This document shows positions 22,861 through 32,683 of a stretch of DNA of 64,000 nt, one piece after another (the stretch's first letter is position 1; each line of letters opens with the position of its first letter). This DNA is from Apoda limacodes (lineage: Eukaryota > Arthropoda > Insecta > Lepidoptera > Limacodidae). Made by a program: the position numbers and the translations under genes. The notes below the pieces were generated by a model. That model saw only the letters and a list, made by a program, of their open reading frames with translations. It had not been told where the DNA came from and did no database searches. Where the stretch lies: positions 34,241,521 to 34,305,520 of the forward strand of contig OX291544.1 of assembly GCA_946406115.1 (NCBI GenBank), read 5' to 3'.

Positions 22861-23400
22861 ATCCTAAAACTTGTCTGCGCCGATAAACAACTGTTAAGTG
22901 TCGATAGGGGAAGACGGAAGTAAAAATGTGATTTGCGGTAACACTAAACATTGAATGTTCATAGTGTAACAATTGTTCAAAGACCGAATTTCAACATCAC
23001 AAATTGGTGCGCTTTGTGTCACTGAATTACCTATTCCGTGTATTTGATAAGTGGACTGTATCGTTCACATATTTAATTTATCGCATAATGATTTTGATAT
23101 AATACACCGCTGACTTTCATTATCCAAAAGGATGTGCGTTTTCGTAAAATTGCCGAAGTCGTCTTTAATCTCAACGAGCGCGGTGGATAACAAAACAGTT
23201 TGTGTCGATTGTGGTATCTGTGTGTTTGCGTGTAAACTAAATGGAAGTGATTGTGTGTGTGTGTGAAACATTCATCGCGTAATGAATCATTAAAACTACA
23301 GCTCAGAACTGGTTGTTTACTTGAATCTATGGCAAGTAGTGTAACTTCGTGACCGGTTTTAATACCCTTGTCGCTTGCATGAATGAGTGTATTGTGTTGG
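22861..23400 (-). pseudogene. BEL/Pao aspartic protease region, active site altered
   Basis: The DUF1758-type retropepsin segment is recognisable at 23271-23065 (LSTALVEIKDDFGNFTKTHI, then LLDNESQRCIIS). In the family the active site is normally D-N/S-G-S-Q, but here the Gly is Glu, which should abolish activity. Downstream, in several frames, are GIGNSVTQSAP and LFIGADKF with stops. A frame break near 23270 separates it from the Gag zinc-knuckle part. Confidence 0.72.
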
Positions 23401-23412
23401 CTGATACACTTT

Positions 23413-24641
23413 TTACACGGGCCGAATCGACAGTCGTCGGCTGCGTCCATGTCCATGTCCTGGCCGCAAACAGTTTCTGCATAGTTTTTTATCATTTACA
23501 AGTTTAAGTTTTTCTTGCAAATTGATATCTAAAAATTTTTGACACGCATATAACGGGTGATTTGCATTGCACATAACACATACAAATAATTTCTTTTGGA
23601 TGTGTTTAGGCTGTGGGTTATTAGTAAAAACGTTACAGTGCATTTTAGGTGTAAAATTACTATCGCTGTGTTTTTTCGATTCGTGCGTAGTTTTGCCGTG
23701 TGACGCTAAAAGCGCTTCTAACATGTCTGCCCGGTTTCTTAAAAATGTTAATAAGTGTTCAATCTTCAATGACTCGGAGTGACCGTTGTGGTTGTTAAAA
23801 AACGTAACTTTATGCTGTTCCCACTCGCGTTCTGTTTTGGTCTAACTTAGAAACAATTAATAGATAATGAGCGTGTCCCACGACTCTGTAGGCTCACCCA
23901 AGTATTTTTAGCAAACGTAATTTTTTTTAAATAGTGTTCATTAGTTTTCTAATTAAACCCGGTGACTTTTTTTGAAGTGACTGAAGGGAGAACAACGCTT
24001 TGACGTGATTGTGTATTAGCATTCTGTTGTTATTGAACCGGTTTGTGAGTCAATTTCATGCAGCGGAGTAATTTTTGGCGGAAATATCTATTGCTTCAAT
24101 CAGCAACGAAGCGCTACCTTTTAGTGACGACTTGCGATAGTGAAATTTTTGAATGTCATTTATTTCATTGGAATTATGAACTAGGGATAGAAAAGTGTCT
24201 CTAAATTCTAACCAATGCCCATACGAACCGCTAAAGCTGGGTGAGGCTATTGTGGGCAAGGTTCACCCTTAAGGGTGTGCGGTGCCCTATTGGAACTCTC
24301 AGTGCTTTGACCTAATTTCAGCAAATCCTCAGCTTGTGCTAGAATACTATAATAGCTATCTTCGAATTTTTTCCTGCACTCTAATTGCTCAGAAATGTCC
24401 GAGTCGCTAACTAAATTTTCTAATTTGCTTTGAATGTCGTTAAATTCCGTATACAAATTTGAAATCCCGCTTGCGAAGCTTTAATTCTGTGCGTCTGTTG
24501 GCTACCAAAGTTTCATCTTTAAAATTGTTTAGATACTTTTCAAAATTAGTAAGCCTACCTTTAATAGTACCTTTCTTTTTTGTTAAGTCCCGTAAAGAAG
24601 CGTTCGCTTATAGGGGTCAAAGTTGACTTTTCGGAAGCCAT
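23413..24641 (-). pseudogene. BEL/Pao gag, decayed
   Basis: A start at 24641 gives MASEKSTLTPISERF before the first frame break. Further open pieces show the DUF1759-type Gag: the coiled N-terminal segment ELEN-like at 24456-24247, then SGSYGHWLEFRDTFLSLVH (24230-24170). Zinc-knuckle residues follow at 23600-23410 (CVMCNANHPLYACQKF, then LCRNCLRPGH). Gag forms the particle of the retrotransposon. At least four frame changes or stops are needed to read through. Just upstream of the start lies an (AAT)n run, so the 5' leader and LTR are disrupted. Confidence 0.75.
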
Positions 24642-24650
24642 TATAGTTTA

Positions 24651-24940
24651 AATTAATAATAATAATAATAATAAACATTTATTTCAGGCAGTACACCCAT
24701 ATCAAAGATACATACTTATACATCAACGCTAATTCAAAATTACAAATTAATCTTAAACATTTAAAAAAAAAAAAATCAAATTAAAAGGGGGTAAAAATAC
24801 ATACAACAAGTATTAAAATATAAAATTCCAAATAACACTATGTATACCTGCCTATTTGCCATTGGCGTCCCGCTGCACAGCGAAGTCTGATGACTGCGAA
24901 AAAGTCTGACAGTCCCGCTTCCGCGAACATGCCTACAATG
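24651..24940 (-). repeat. (AAT)n run and probable LINE 3' UTR
   Basis: On the minus strand this reads GCCTGAAATAAATGTTTATT followed by about seven ATT units. This is the usual look of a LINE 3' end with polyadenylation-like AATAAA and a microsatellite tail. A poly-A run and a short decayed coding end (GIVGMFAEAGLSDFFAVI) lie upstream. It separates the BEL/Pao gag start from the LINE at 24950. Confidence 0.5.
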
Positions 24941-24949
24941 CCTGCGGTA

Positions 24950-27430
24950 CAACTCTCTAGTTTAGACGAATTTTTTACCAAATGTAATGCTGTATTAGAT
25001 TGCAAGGATTGGCACTTGAGTATTTTAGGAGATTTTAATTTAAGCAATATTAATTGGGAAATAATAAATCCGTCGTCTCAAAGCTCTATTTACAAAGTAC
25101 CGCCGAATGCACAAATGCTTTTAGATTTTTTACACTTAAATAATTTTAAGCAGTACAATTTTGTGCCCAACAATAAAAAGAAAATACTTGACTTAGTTCT
25201 AGTAAACAGCCCTGATTGCAAAGTAGATAACGCTAGTGATATACTTAGCTCTGAGGATAAGCTGCACCCACCAATAGAAATTATCTGGTCTATATGTAAC
25301 GATAATACTAAGTATCTAGGACATTACCCGATATTTAAAAGATAAAATTATAGGAAAGCTGATTAGACTGCTATTAATTTAGAACTGCAACAAATAGACT
25401 GGAATTCAATTTTAGATAAAACAGATGATGTAGTTATTATGGTAAGTAGGTTTTATGAAAGATTAAGAGATATTTTACATAAATTCACCCCTTTTTGCAA
25501 ACCAAAAAGTACTAAATATCCGGTGTGGTTTAATCAATCCTTAATAAACTTTTACTAAAGGAAAAGAATAAAGCACGCAAAAGATATAAAATGAATAGAA
25601 ATCCTATGGATGAATTACAGTTTTAGCAGTTGCGTAAAAGATGTAACAAACTATCTTATGAATGTTACTATACTTATATTAATAATACAGAAGCTAATAT
25701 AGCTAAAAATTCTAAACATTTCTGGTCATTCGTTAAATCTAAAAGAGGTGCAACAAGTTCTTACCCAGTCTCAATGACTGACGGAGAGGTTACTTCAAGC
25801 AATGGTACAGAAATCTGTAACTTATTCGTAAAGTTTTTCTCATCAGTGTACAAAATGAAACAATTTCCACCGATACATCTAATTCTATATGTATATATCC
25901 CTTCGGAGAAGGTTTCTCATCTTTAGTAATTAGTCATGACAAGATACTCGACAAGTTAGGTAGTCTAGACACCAACAAAGGCCCGGGTCCAGACGGTTTT
26001 TTCACCAATATTTATAGTAAAATGTGACCATAGCTTAGTAAATCCCCTTTATTTAATTTATAACAAGTCACTGGCCTCGGGTGTTTTTCCCCAATAATGG
26101 AAAATTTTACGTGTAGTTCCTATTCACAAAGCTGATGACATATCACTTATCAGTAATTATAGGCCCATCTCGATCCCATCTATTTTTGGAAAAATACTGA
26201 AGTCTATAATATGTCCCTATATACAAAATCACATCGAACAATACATGACTACACAGCAACATGGTTTTCTTAAATCACGATCAACTAGCACAAATCTTGT
26301 CAATTTTGCGGAGTTATTGATGAAATCGATGAACACACAAAAACAAATAGATTTTGTATATACCGACTTCAGTAAGGCCTTTGATAGAGTATCTCACACT
26401 ATTTTGATAGAAAAGATTGCGGCCTTTGGTATTGCTGGCTCCTTGCTGAATTGGTTTTACTCCTACTTGACTAATAGATTTTTTCAAGTAGTAGTTAGCG
26501 GTTATCAATCAGACCAGTACAATATAACATCAGGAGTCCCACAAGGATCCCATTTGGGGCCGATCCTTTTTAATTTATTCGTAAATGACATCCCTAATTA
26601 CCTACATCATTGCACTCCTTTTATGTACGCCGACGATCTAAAATTAGCAAAAGTTATTAGTTCTAAGCAAGATATCGAATTGCTACAAGAAGCCATCTTT
26701 TTCAGTGGTGCAAAAATAACAACATAAAACTTAACTTAGACAAATGTTACCACATCACTTTTTCGAGGAAACTAAACATCATAATGTCCAAATACCACAT
26801 AGACAATATTTACCTCAAGGAAGTAGATTGCATAAGAGATCTAGGAGTTTTATTCGATAAAAAACTAACATTTATACTGATCTGACAATGAAAAAGGCTT
26901 CGTCGATGCTCGGATTTGTAATAAGAACCTGTAAAGTTTTACGCCAACCCTCAACTAAAATTATACTTTACAATAGTCTTGTACGTAGTATCCTTGAATA
27001 CGGGAGTGTTGTATGGAGGCCACATTATTCCGTACATGCTTTGCGATTGGAAAGATTGCAAAAGAGGTTTCTGTGGCATCTTGATAACGGTCAAGCGAAG
27101 AAAAGCAACACCTATACTCATAGGCTTGAAAAATTTGGAATGGTATCCCAGACGAAGAGAAGGGATATGCTTGACCTAATATTCTTGTTTAAAATCATTA
27201 GACACAAAATAGATTGCCCACCCCGGCGTACACCGCAGTCTAGCTTGTACTCACTAGAAGTCGAGTCGCCCCACCGCACATTTACCGTACCAGTACCTCA
27301 CCAAGTCTATCACACTTCTGGCTACGTTTGACGGAACATGGACAATACTGTCTCAAAAATATTCATAGGCCATGAAATAATGGCTAATGATTTAAATCTG
27401 GATGAGTTTATTATAGCTCTTAATAACCTC
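24950..27430 (+). pseudogene. Jockey-like LINE ORF2 remnant (endonuclease end, RT)
   Basis: The C-terminal half of an apurinic-type endonuclease comes first (WHLSILGDFNLSNINWE near 25010, KKILDLVLVNSPDC). Then comes the pre-RT linker (NSKHFWSFVKSKRG near 25700) and the NKGPGPDG-type block with a stop. The RT follows at 26245-26727: FVYTDFSKAFDRVSH, SGVPQGSHLGPILF, and catalytic YADDLKL. The C-terminal segment (26888-27331) includes LVRSILEYGSVVWRPHY. Stops or frame changes occur near 25345, 25560, 25926, 26030, 26727 and 26885. The 5' half is missing, so it is a truncated, inactive copy. An ATAGGCCATGAAATAAT sequence is duplicated in the 3' part (27366 and 27470). Confidence 0.85.
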
Positions 27431-28554
27431 CTGTGATAAATGATTTATTATTTTTGTTCTTTTCTTTATATAGGCCATGAAATAATAATTTGTCAATATA
27501 AGTTAAGACAAGCATATCATTTGTTAGTAGAGTAAGTATAGAATATTTACGAGGTCGCAAAATTTTATACGGATGGCCGACTGTTAGCAGCACTGTATCT
27601 CAATTAATTATAATTTTATTAATTGTATATAATTTATGATTTTAATGAGTAGTGTTTTGATTAACTCTTTCTGTCACGTGTGTCGACATTAAATGTTATT
27701 AAGTTTTCGTCGACACACTAAATAAATCCAGTAGTGTTCCATTGAAGTAAATTAAATTACATAATGAATTTATAAACAAAGAGTCGTATGTATCAAATTA
27801 ATTAGTAAGTATAAATAATCATTAATAACGGAAGTATTGGACGATTGGCACCACTGTCGACTTCCTCCACCACAAAACTGGTGAGAGCGCGTGGATTGGG
27901 GGTAGGCAATTAAAGAGCCTGACATAGCTCTCCGTGAACAGTCTAGCCGACGGATTGGAAGTGTTAACCTAATAAAGTGTTAGTATTAAATAGATGTAAT
28001 TTTAAAATTGTGTCTACAAAGTTGCATTGTTGGATATTCGATATTATACCGCAGTAAGTACCTTACAATTTTGTTTTATTATTGTCCACAATTTACCCTG
28101 ACACCCTCGACAGCTATAATTTCATAGTCCATTAACCGCATATTAGATATGCCAAGACTAAGCAGGCAACACACGAAATTATCTAAGTCAGCAAGGTTTT
28201 GATTATTAGCTATAAGTCTAAAAATAGTAATCCTAAATAAGTTTATTATCCTAATTATTGTCAATTTAAGACTGATTTATGTTCATAATTAAAATAAAAA
28301 AGAAGATTTTACTAAAATAGCGAAGTTTTATTACATATTTTGTTTTATCACGAAATTGGATGAGTCCACCCTACTATATTCACAGATTTAGCAATTTTAT
28401 ATAGAAATAGCAACTGAGCTGTTCTAAGTCTTTAACTTGTCACTGTTTCAGGTGAAGTGCAGAGCAAACCCAGTCTGCAACTCAACTGGCATCATCATCA
28501 TATAAGTTAATAACATTTAACATCGTGTGAGTGTACTAAATATGCCCATATCCA
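27431..28554. other. No gene seen; LINE 3' UTR and unassigned DNA
   Basis: The first part is probably the 3' UTR of the preceding LINE. At 27660-27720 GTGTGTCGAC and GTCGACACAC form an imperfect stem. A less AT-rich block at 27835-27960 (CACCACTGTCGACTTCCTCC and following) followed by AATAAAG could be an LTR fragment, but no partner was found. A 61-codon frame at 28079-28264 is not recognised. Confidence 0.35.
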
Positions 28555-28850
28555 ACTTAATATTATAAATGCGAAAGTTCGGATGTTTGTTACTTTATCA
28601 CGCTGTAACCACTGGACAGATCTGGATGAAACGTGGCACACATGTATGTAGGATAGGTCTTGGAATCGGACATGGTTACTTTTTATTACGAAAATTCAAA
28701 AGTTCCTGCAGGAATAACTATAACCGAGCTTAAACGAACTAAAGCTGTAGCTTGCTGTAGCAAACTACATTAGCATAATTAAAGAGTTCTACGGCGATAA
28801 CCGAATTAAGGGCGGGCGGAGCCGCTGGCAAAATCTAGTTTATAATAATT
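28555..28850 (+). repeat. Dispersed repeat ending GGCGGAGCCGCTGGCAAA
   Basis: Starts with AATATTATAAATGCGAAAGT and contains CTACTTTTTATTACG-like and AAAAGTTCCTGCAGGAATAA segments. It ends GGGCGGGCGGAGCCGC followed by a CTAGTT edge. Related copies lie at 49255-49610 and 49611-50065. It is non-coding; this type is common in Lepidoptera. I do not assign it to a named family. Confidence 0.65.
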
Positions 28851-28889
28851 AGTAGATTCTTATGTTTTAAATGTTTACTTTAAATGTTC

Positions 28890-29160
28890 AAAATGTTTCG
28901 ATATATCGATGATATATCAATATTTATATCGCCCATTAGAATTAGATTTTGTGCTCTTGAGTTGTCCTCCAATATCTTATCTAAGGAGTATAAGAATGAG
29001 TCAATATTATAATTTGCTGGAGATCTGTAAATTGCTAAAATAAACACGTTGTTTACATTTAGTTGTAAGCAATGAGACCCAATTAGATTTAATTCCTTGT
29101 AACTAAAGTTTTATCGTTTATTTATGAAAATTACAACTCCATCATTCTATAAGTGATTCC
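28890..29160 (-). pseudogene. LINE endonuclease, middle part
   Basis: The minus strand reads NDGVVIFINKR, then LNVNNVFILAIYRSPANYN and LILMGDINIDIS, the central and C-terminal motifs of a LINE apurinic-type endonuclease. Two stops are present. It appears to continue the endonuclease start at 38487-38752, with the whole 29163-38486 block inserted between. To its left it is cut by the dispersed repeat at 28555. Confidence 0.78.
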
Positions 29161-29162
29161 TG

Positions 29163-30780
29163 TTTGTATGGGTTTTGCACATTTCCATACTTTATTCGCT
29201 ATTTCCGCCATTTTGGGTAGTCGTCCTTGCCAAAGAAGTATAAGCGTCTCCGCTTATTTTGCTAGCAATTAGATCTCTCATACGTAGCAACAGTTGTGAC
29301 GGTTTCTGGTCTCCTAGATCCATGTCATTCATCATTCTGATTTTTTTTCTTTCCGACTCTTCGTGTACTGATAATAACCAATGTAACGGCTGGTAACTGT
29401 TTGTGTCGCCTGACGTCGGTTGTGGTGAGATCCGTGGTGTCGGGTTCCTTAATGTAACGACAATAGTCGTTTTCTTCTAGCAGCAGGTTTGCAGGAAATG
29501 ATACTCCACTGACCAGATACTAATTTAATATATTGTGTAGTAATGTAGTTAAAATTAACTAAAATAAACGTATCTCAAGAGTTTCAGGAGTATTACGGTA
29601 TTACTATATTACTAAATAAAGAATAAATTGTCTCTTAAATACATAGCTATTAGTACGTGATCTACTTGTATATATATATGTCTATTTTGCAACATACACT
29701 GCTGCAGTTGTGGCTTGTGAATTTGCTTATTATTTTATTTCCTTATTTAACTTATTACATATACGTAACAATTAACACTTACAAATACTTACATACCTAT
29801 AGGTAATGTGTTTAAGCCTGTACTTTCAAATTTTTAAGTCTAATATTCCAATTCACTTTTACTCTCTGCTGTGTGATTTTCGCTCGGTAAAGTTGATTTT
29901 CCAACCATTTTGAGTGTGTGTGTAAACATTGTGTGTCAAACACAATGTTTACACGGACAGGAGTGTCAACCGTATCTATAACAGAGTAAATAATTTAATT
30001 CAACAGCTGTATAATTTATGATTCAGGCGTATCAAAACTACTTTTTCAACTTTTATATTGTGTTTTGGAACACATCCTAAGTTTATAATAGTAGAAAGTT
30101 TTTAACATCACCTTGATTCAAATGTGCTTTGTAAGACACCTAAAATTACTGTTAGCCATACTTGAAATGTGGTAAATATTTACCAACAATGTATGATTAA
30201 ATGTTGTTTATTCTGTTAAATAAAAATTTTGATTTTTCTACTTTTATTTACATAATTTCGTTAATTATGTACACCAATCCCAACTAAGTTAACTAAGTTG
30301 TCCTCTAATATAGACTTAATAAAATTTGGTTACATAGAGATTGTATAATGGTTTCTAAATTTTCAAGGAATTGTATTATAGTATTTTATACAAACGTTTA
30401 GTTGTATGATACTTTAGTAATTTAATTAAGTCCAGAAAACGTTTACATGATCAAATTATATAATCATCTAATAACTGTCGCAGCGGTGACATTTAAGGAA
30501 CCTTTTTATGCAACTCTTTGTCACTAAAACGAAAAGTATATGATCATCTTGTAATTTGTCATCGTTACTAATTTAAGACTTTTTGACAGTTAAACGACTC
30601 TTATAAGATGATCATATACCGGTCACAATTATTCCTTTTAAAAGACTAAAGATAGATTTCAATATGATAATCATATAAAGGTCATAAATTTCCCTCTTAG
30701 ATAACGTATTGTCATATACACGTTTCGTATAAGATCGTTTAGCGATACGTACACGACTTTTATACAATGTTTAAAAGACG
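29163..30780. repeat. 1.6-kb direct repeat, left copy (Gypsy gag end on minus)
   Basis: Matches 41060-42674 in the same orientation over its whole length, with scattered single differences (for example CTAGCAATT versus CTACCAATT at about 29270). At its left edge the minus strand encodes part of a Gypsy Gag (MNDMDLGDQKPSQLLLRMRD, then a frame change and AEIANKVWKC). The rest is non-coding and may hold the LTR and leader of that Gypsy element. It includes a 14-bp inverted pair TATATGATCATCTT at about 30536 and 30605. The Gag is cut off at 29163, where LINE endonuclease sequence begins. Confidence 0.88.
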
Positions 30781-30899
30781 GATAGGTATCGAGCTAATTA
30801 TCTACATAGATAATTTTGAGCGAGCGAGTTAATAGAGTTTTACCTAACAAAAGTGTTAGTATTTGGGTTAGTATATTAGTATAGAAAAATTTACACAAA
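30781..30899. other. Junction between direct repeat and inverted arm
   Basis: About 120 bp with no counterpart next to the right-hand copies. It marks the point where the Gypsy-derived 1.6-kb repeat and the inverted arm are joined in the wrong relative orientation. In the right copy the two segments are contiguous at about 41050-41060. Confidence 0.5.
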
Positions 30900-30949
30900 A
30901 TTTTCACAAGAGCTTAGTAGCGTCAGCACACAAGCGTAAGACATAGCCT

Positions 30950-31360
30950 TAATTCTGGCAGAGGTTGCCAAACTGTACTTAAGAATAGCTGAAATAGAGC
31001 ATAGAAGAAAACCAATATTCCGTGAACAACGCGGCTATCAACGTAATTCTCATTCAAGATATAAACGAAGATCAGCGTCAAGATCCAAGAACGGCAGATG
31101 TTACATCACGGAAGATACGGCAAGAAAGCAAATAGGTACGGGCAGCCATGCAACTGGAAGATAGGACCAAATCAAGAAGAAAACGAGGACAAGTGCAGTT
31201 GGCGGCGGACAACTGTACTACCATAAGCAACAACCGCCTCATGATACAGGATAGGGACAATGGGCTAAGATTTTTGATCAATACCGGCGCCAATATATCG
31301 GTAATTAGACGGAAATTAGACGTGGTTGAGAGTGGACGACGTCGCTCTTTTTGTGAATAA
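30950..31360 (+). pseudogene. Gypsy gag end and protease remnant (left arm)
   Basis: Shows the end of an insect Gypsy-type Gag: EVAKLYLRIAEIEHR-type coil, an Arg/Ser-rich stretch (SRYKRRSASRSKNG), a broken Cys/His motif, and the start of the aspartic protease with NNRLMIQDRDNGLRF and INTGANISVI. The catalytic Asp of D-T-G is Asn here. Protease similarity stops at about 31345, where LINE sequence begins. The mirror copy is at 40553-41300. Confidence 0.7.
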
Positions 31361-31530
31361 ATTTATAAATTCAAATTCTAAAATCGTGATTGGCTAAACT
31401 TTAAAAATTTCAATTCTCGTTCCTACTTTAATAATACACTCGACTTATCTCCTCCCACCTGGCGGGTATAGAAACAGAAGAATATACATCTGTCAGCGGA
31501 CAGAACGAGGAATAGTGCAGTGGATGTTGT

Positions 31531-31600
31531 GATTGGGATTCGAACCCGAGAAACATCTTGGCTTGCGCCGCCCACTTCGCGGCTGAGCTACGCCAACGAT
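31531..31600 (-). repeat. tRNA-like segment in the LINE 5' region (left arm)
   Basis: On the minus strand GTAGCTCAGCCG (A-box-like) is followed by GGGTTCGAATCCCAAT (a near-perfect B box). It is opposite in orientation to the LINE ORF1 that follows. It may be a SINE head inserted in, or recruited into, the LINE 5' UTR. The T stem has a mismatch and the acceptor stem does not pair well, so I do not call a tRNA gene. A second copy is at 40353-40420 (plus). Confidence 0.6.
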
Positions 31601-31717
31601 ACGGCGAAGAGTGAATTAAGCAGTCCAATTACTCAACGAGTGCTACGTGCGAGCTGCTACGCCGGAACGCTACGACATCAAAAGCGCTACGAACCTTATT
31701 ACGACTTCGACGACAAA

Positions 31718-32530
31718 ATGTCTAAGTGCAGTGCCTGCGACAAACATATGAAGGAGAATGAACGAAAAATATGTTCATCGTTCTAATGCCAATTTCACTA
31801 CCAGTGCTTACGTATACCTATTGAAAAATACTTAAAAGAGTCAAAAAAATACAAGGAATCTGGAAATGCCCAAACTGCAAATCAAATGAAAAAAAGATTG
31901 ACAACTCTATTACACCGGGTAGACAACATTCTTCACTAAATACGTTTTCGAACGCTCCAGTAGCGCGATCGCTTGCTGGTGAAATAGCCGATTTGAAGTC
32001 ATACATTGATGAAAAACTGGGATATTTTAAAAACGAAATACTGACTAAGGTTAAATCAAAAATTGATAGAACGTGCCAGGATCTCACAAAAAAGACAGAT
32101 AAAATTGAACAGTCTATAACACATATGAGCTCTCTGTTTGATGAAATGAGTGAATCAGTCAAGGTATTAAAAGTAGAGGTATCTACGATAAAAAGAGTAC
32201 AGAATTCGGACAATAAAAGCATACAGGACTTGAAAAGTGAAGTTTCGCTCCTACAGTCAAAAATCGAGGACCTGGAATTTAAAAACCGAGCCTGCAACAT
32301 ATAAATTAGGAGGATTCCTGAGTCAAGTGACGAAAACCTGTTACAAATTGTTGACACACTTGGCAAATTTTTAAAAGTTAAAATTGAGAAGTCAGATATC
32401 TACACAGCTTACAGAACAGGACGTCGCCAAAATGAACTCAAACCAAGAGCAATAGTTGTAGCATTCAAAAATATTTTTCCGAAAAACGATCTACTACGGA
32501 CCTCAAAGGAATTTCACGAAAATTGTCGTA
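31718..32530 (+). pseudogene. LINE ORF1: PHD-type zinc finger, coiled coil, FP-like domain (left arm)
   Basis: The start MSKCSACDKHMKENERKICSS opens a cysteine/histidine-rich finger (later CQFHYQC and WKCPNC in other frames), as in ORF1 proteins of many insect LINEs. A long coiled coil follows (31993-32304, IEQSITHMSSLFDEMSESVK and more). A C-terminal domain resembles the baculovirus FP25-like domain found in LINE ORF1 (IPESSDENLLQIVDTL, YRTGRRQNELKPRAIVVAF). ORF1 proteins bind the element's RNA. There is a stop in the finger and at least one frame change. The copy is cut at 32535 by the BEL/Pao insertion. The mirror copy is at 39420-40232. Confidence 0.78.
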
Positions 32531-32535
32531 GACCG
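32531..32535 (+). repeat. Target-site duplication GACCG, left
   Basis: GACCG precedes the first base of the BEL/Pao LTR remnant. The same five bases follow the 3' LTR at 38320-38324. Confidence 0.75.
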
Positions 32536-32607
32536 TGGTAACGCCACCTATCCATACTTTGAAACAAAATATATTTTAAATACACTTCACTACTATAGTT
32601 AATTAAC
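32536..32607 (+). mobile_element. BEL/Pao 5' LTR remnant
   Basis: Starts TGGTAACGCCACCTATCC and matches the first 72 bp of the 3' LTR (37879 onward), ending at TTAATTAACCAAC. The remaining 370 bp of the LTR are missing. The next bases (ACC) also follow a second CCAAC inside the 3' LTR (about 38185), so the deletion may have used this 5-bp repeat. Confidence 0.8.
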
Positions 32608-32683
32608 CAACACCTTTCTTTTCTACGAGCGTCCAACCTCCCCACCTCCACTCTGCTATCAAGCATATACTTCATTCGAAGAT

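Larger units (their letters stand above)
30900..32535. repeat. Inverted repeat, left arm (first part)
   Basis: Reverse complement of about 39400-41050 at high identity. The arm continues after the BEL/Pao insertion at 38325-38486. Contents, plus strand: Gypsy gag-protease remnant (30950-31360), a LINE 5' region with a tRNA-like segment in opposite orientation (31531-31600), and LINE ORF1 (31718-32530). Both arms share the same stop codon inside the ORF1 zinc finger, so they were copied after that mutation. Confidence 0.88.

Noticed and set aside
27835..27990. LTR of the minus-strand BEL/Pao element
   Set aside because: Orientation of the AATAAAG signal is plus and no matching copy lies near 16.3 kb.
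31535..31600. True tRNA gene (minus strand)
   Set aside because: A and B boxes present, but acceptor stem unpaired and T-stem mismatch; more like a SINE head.
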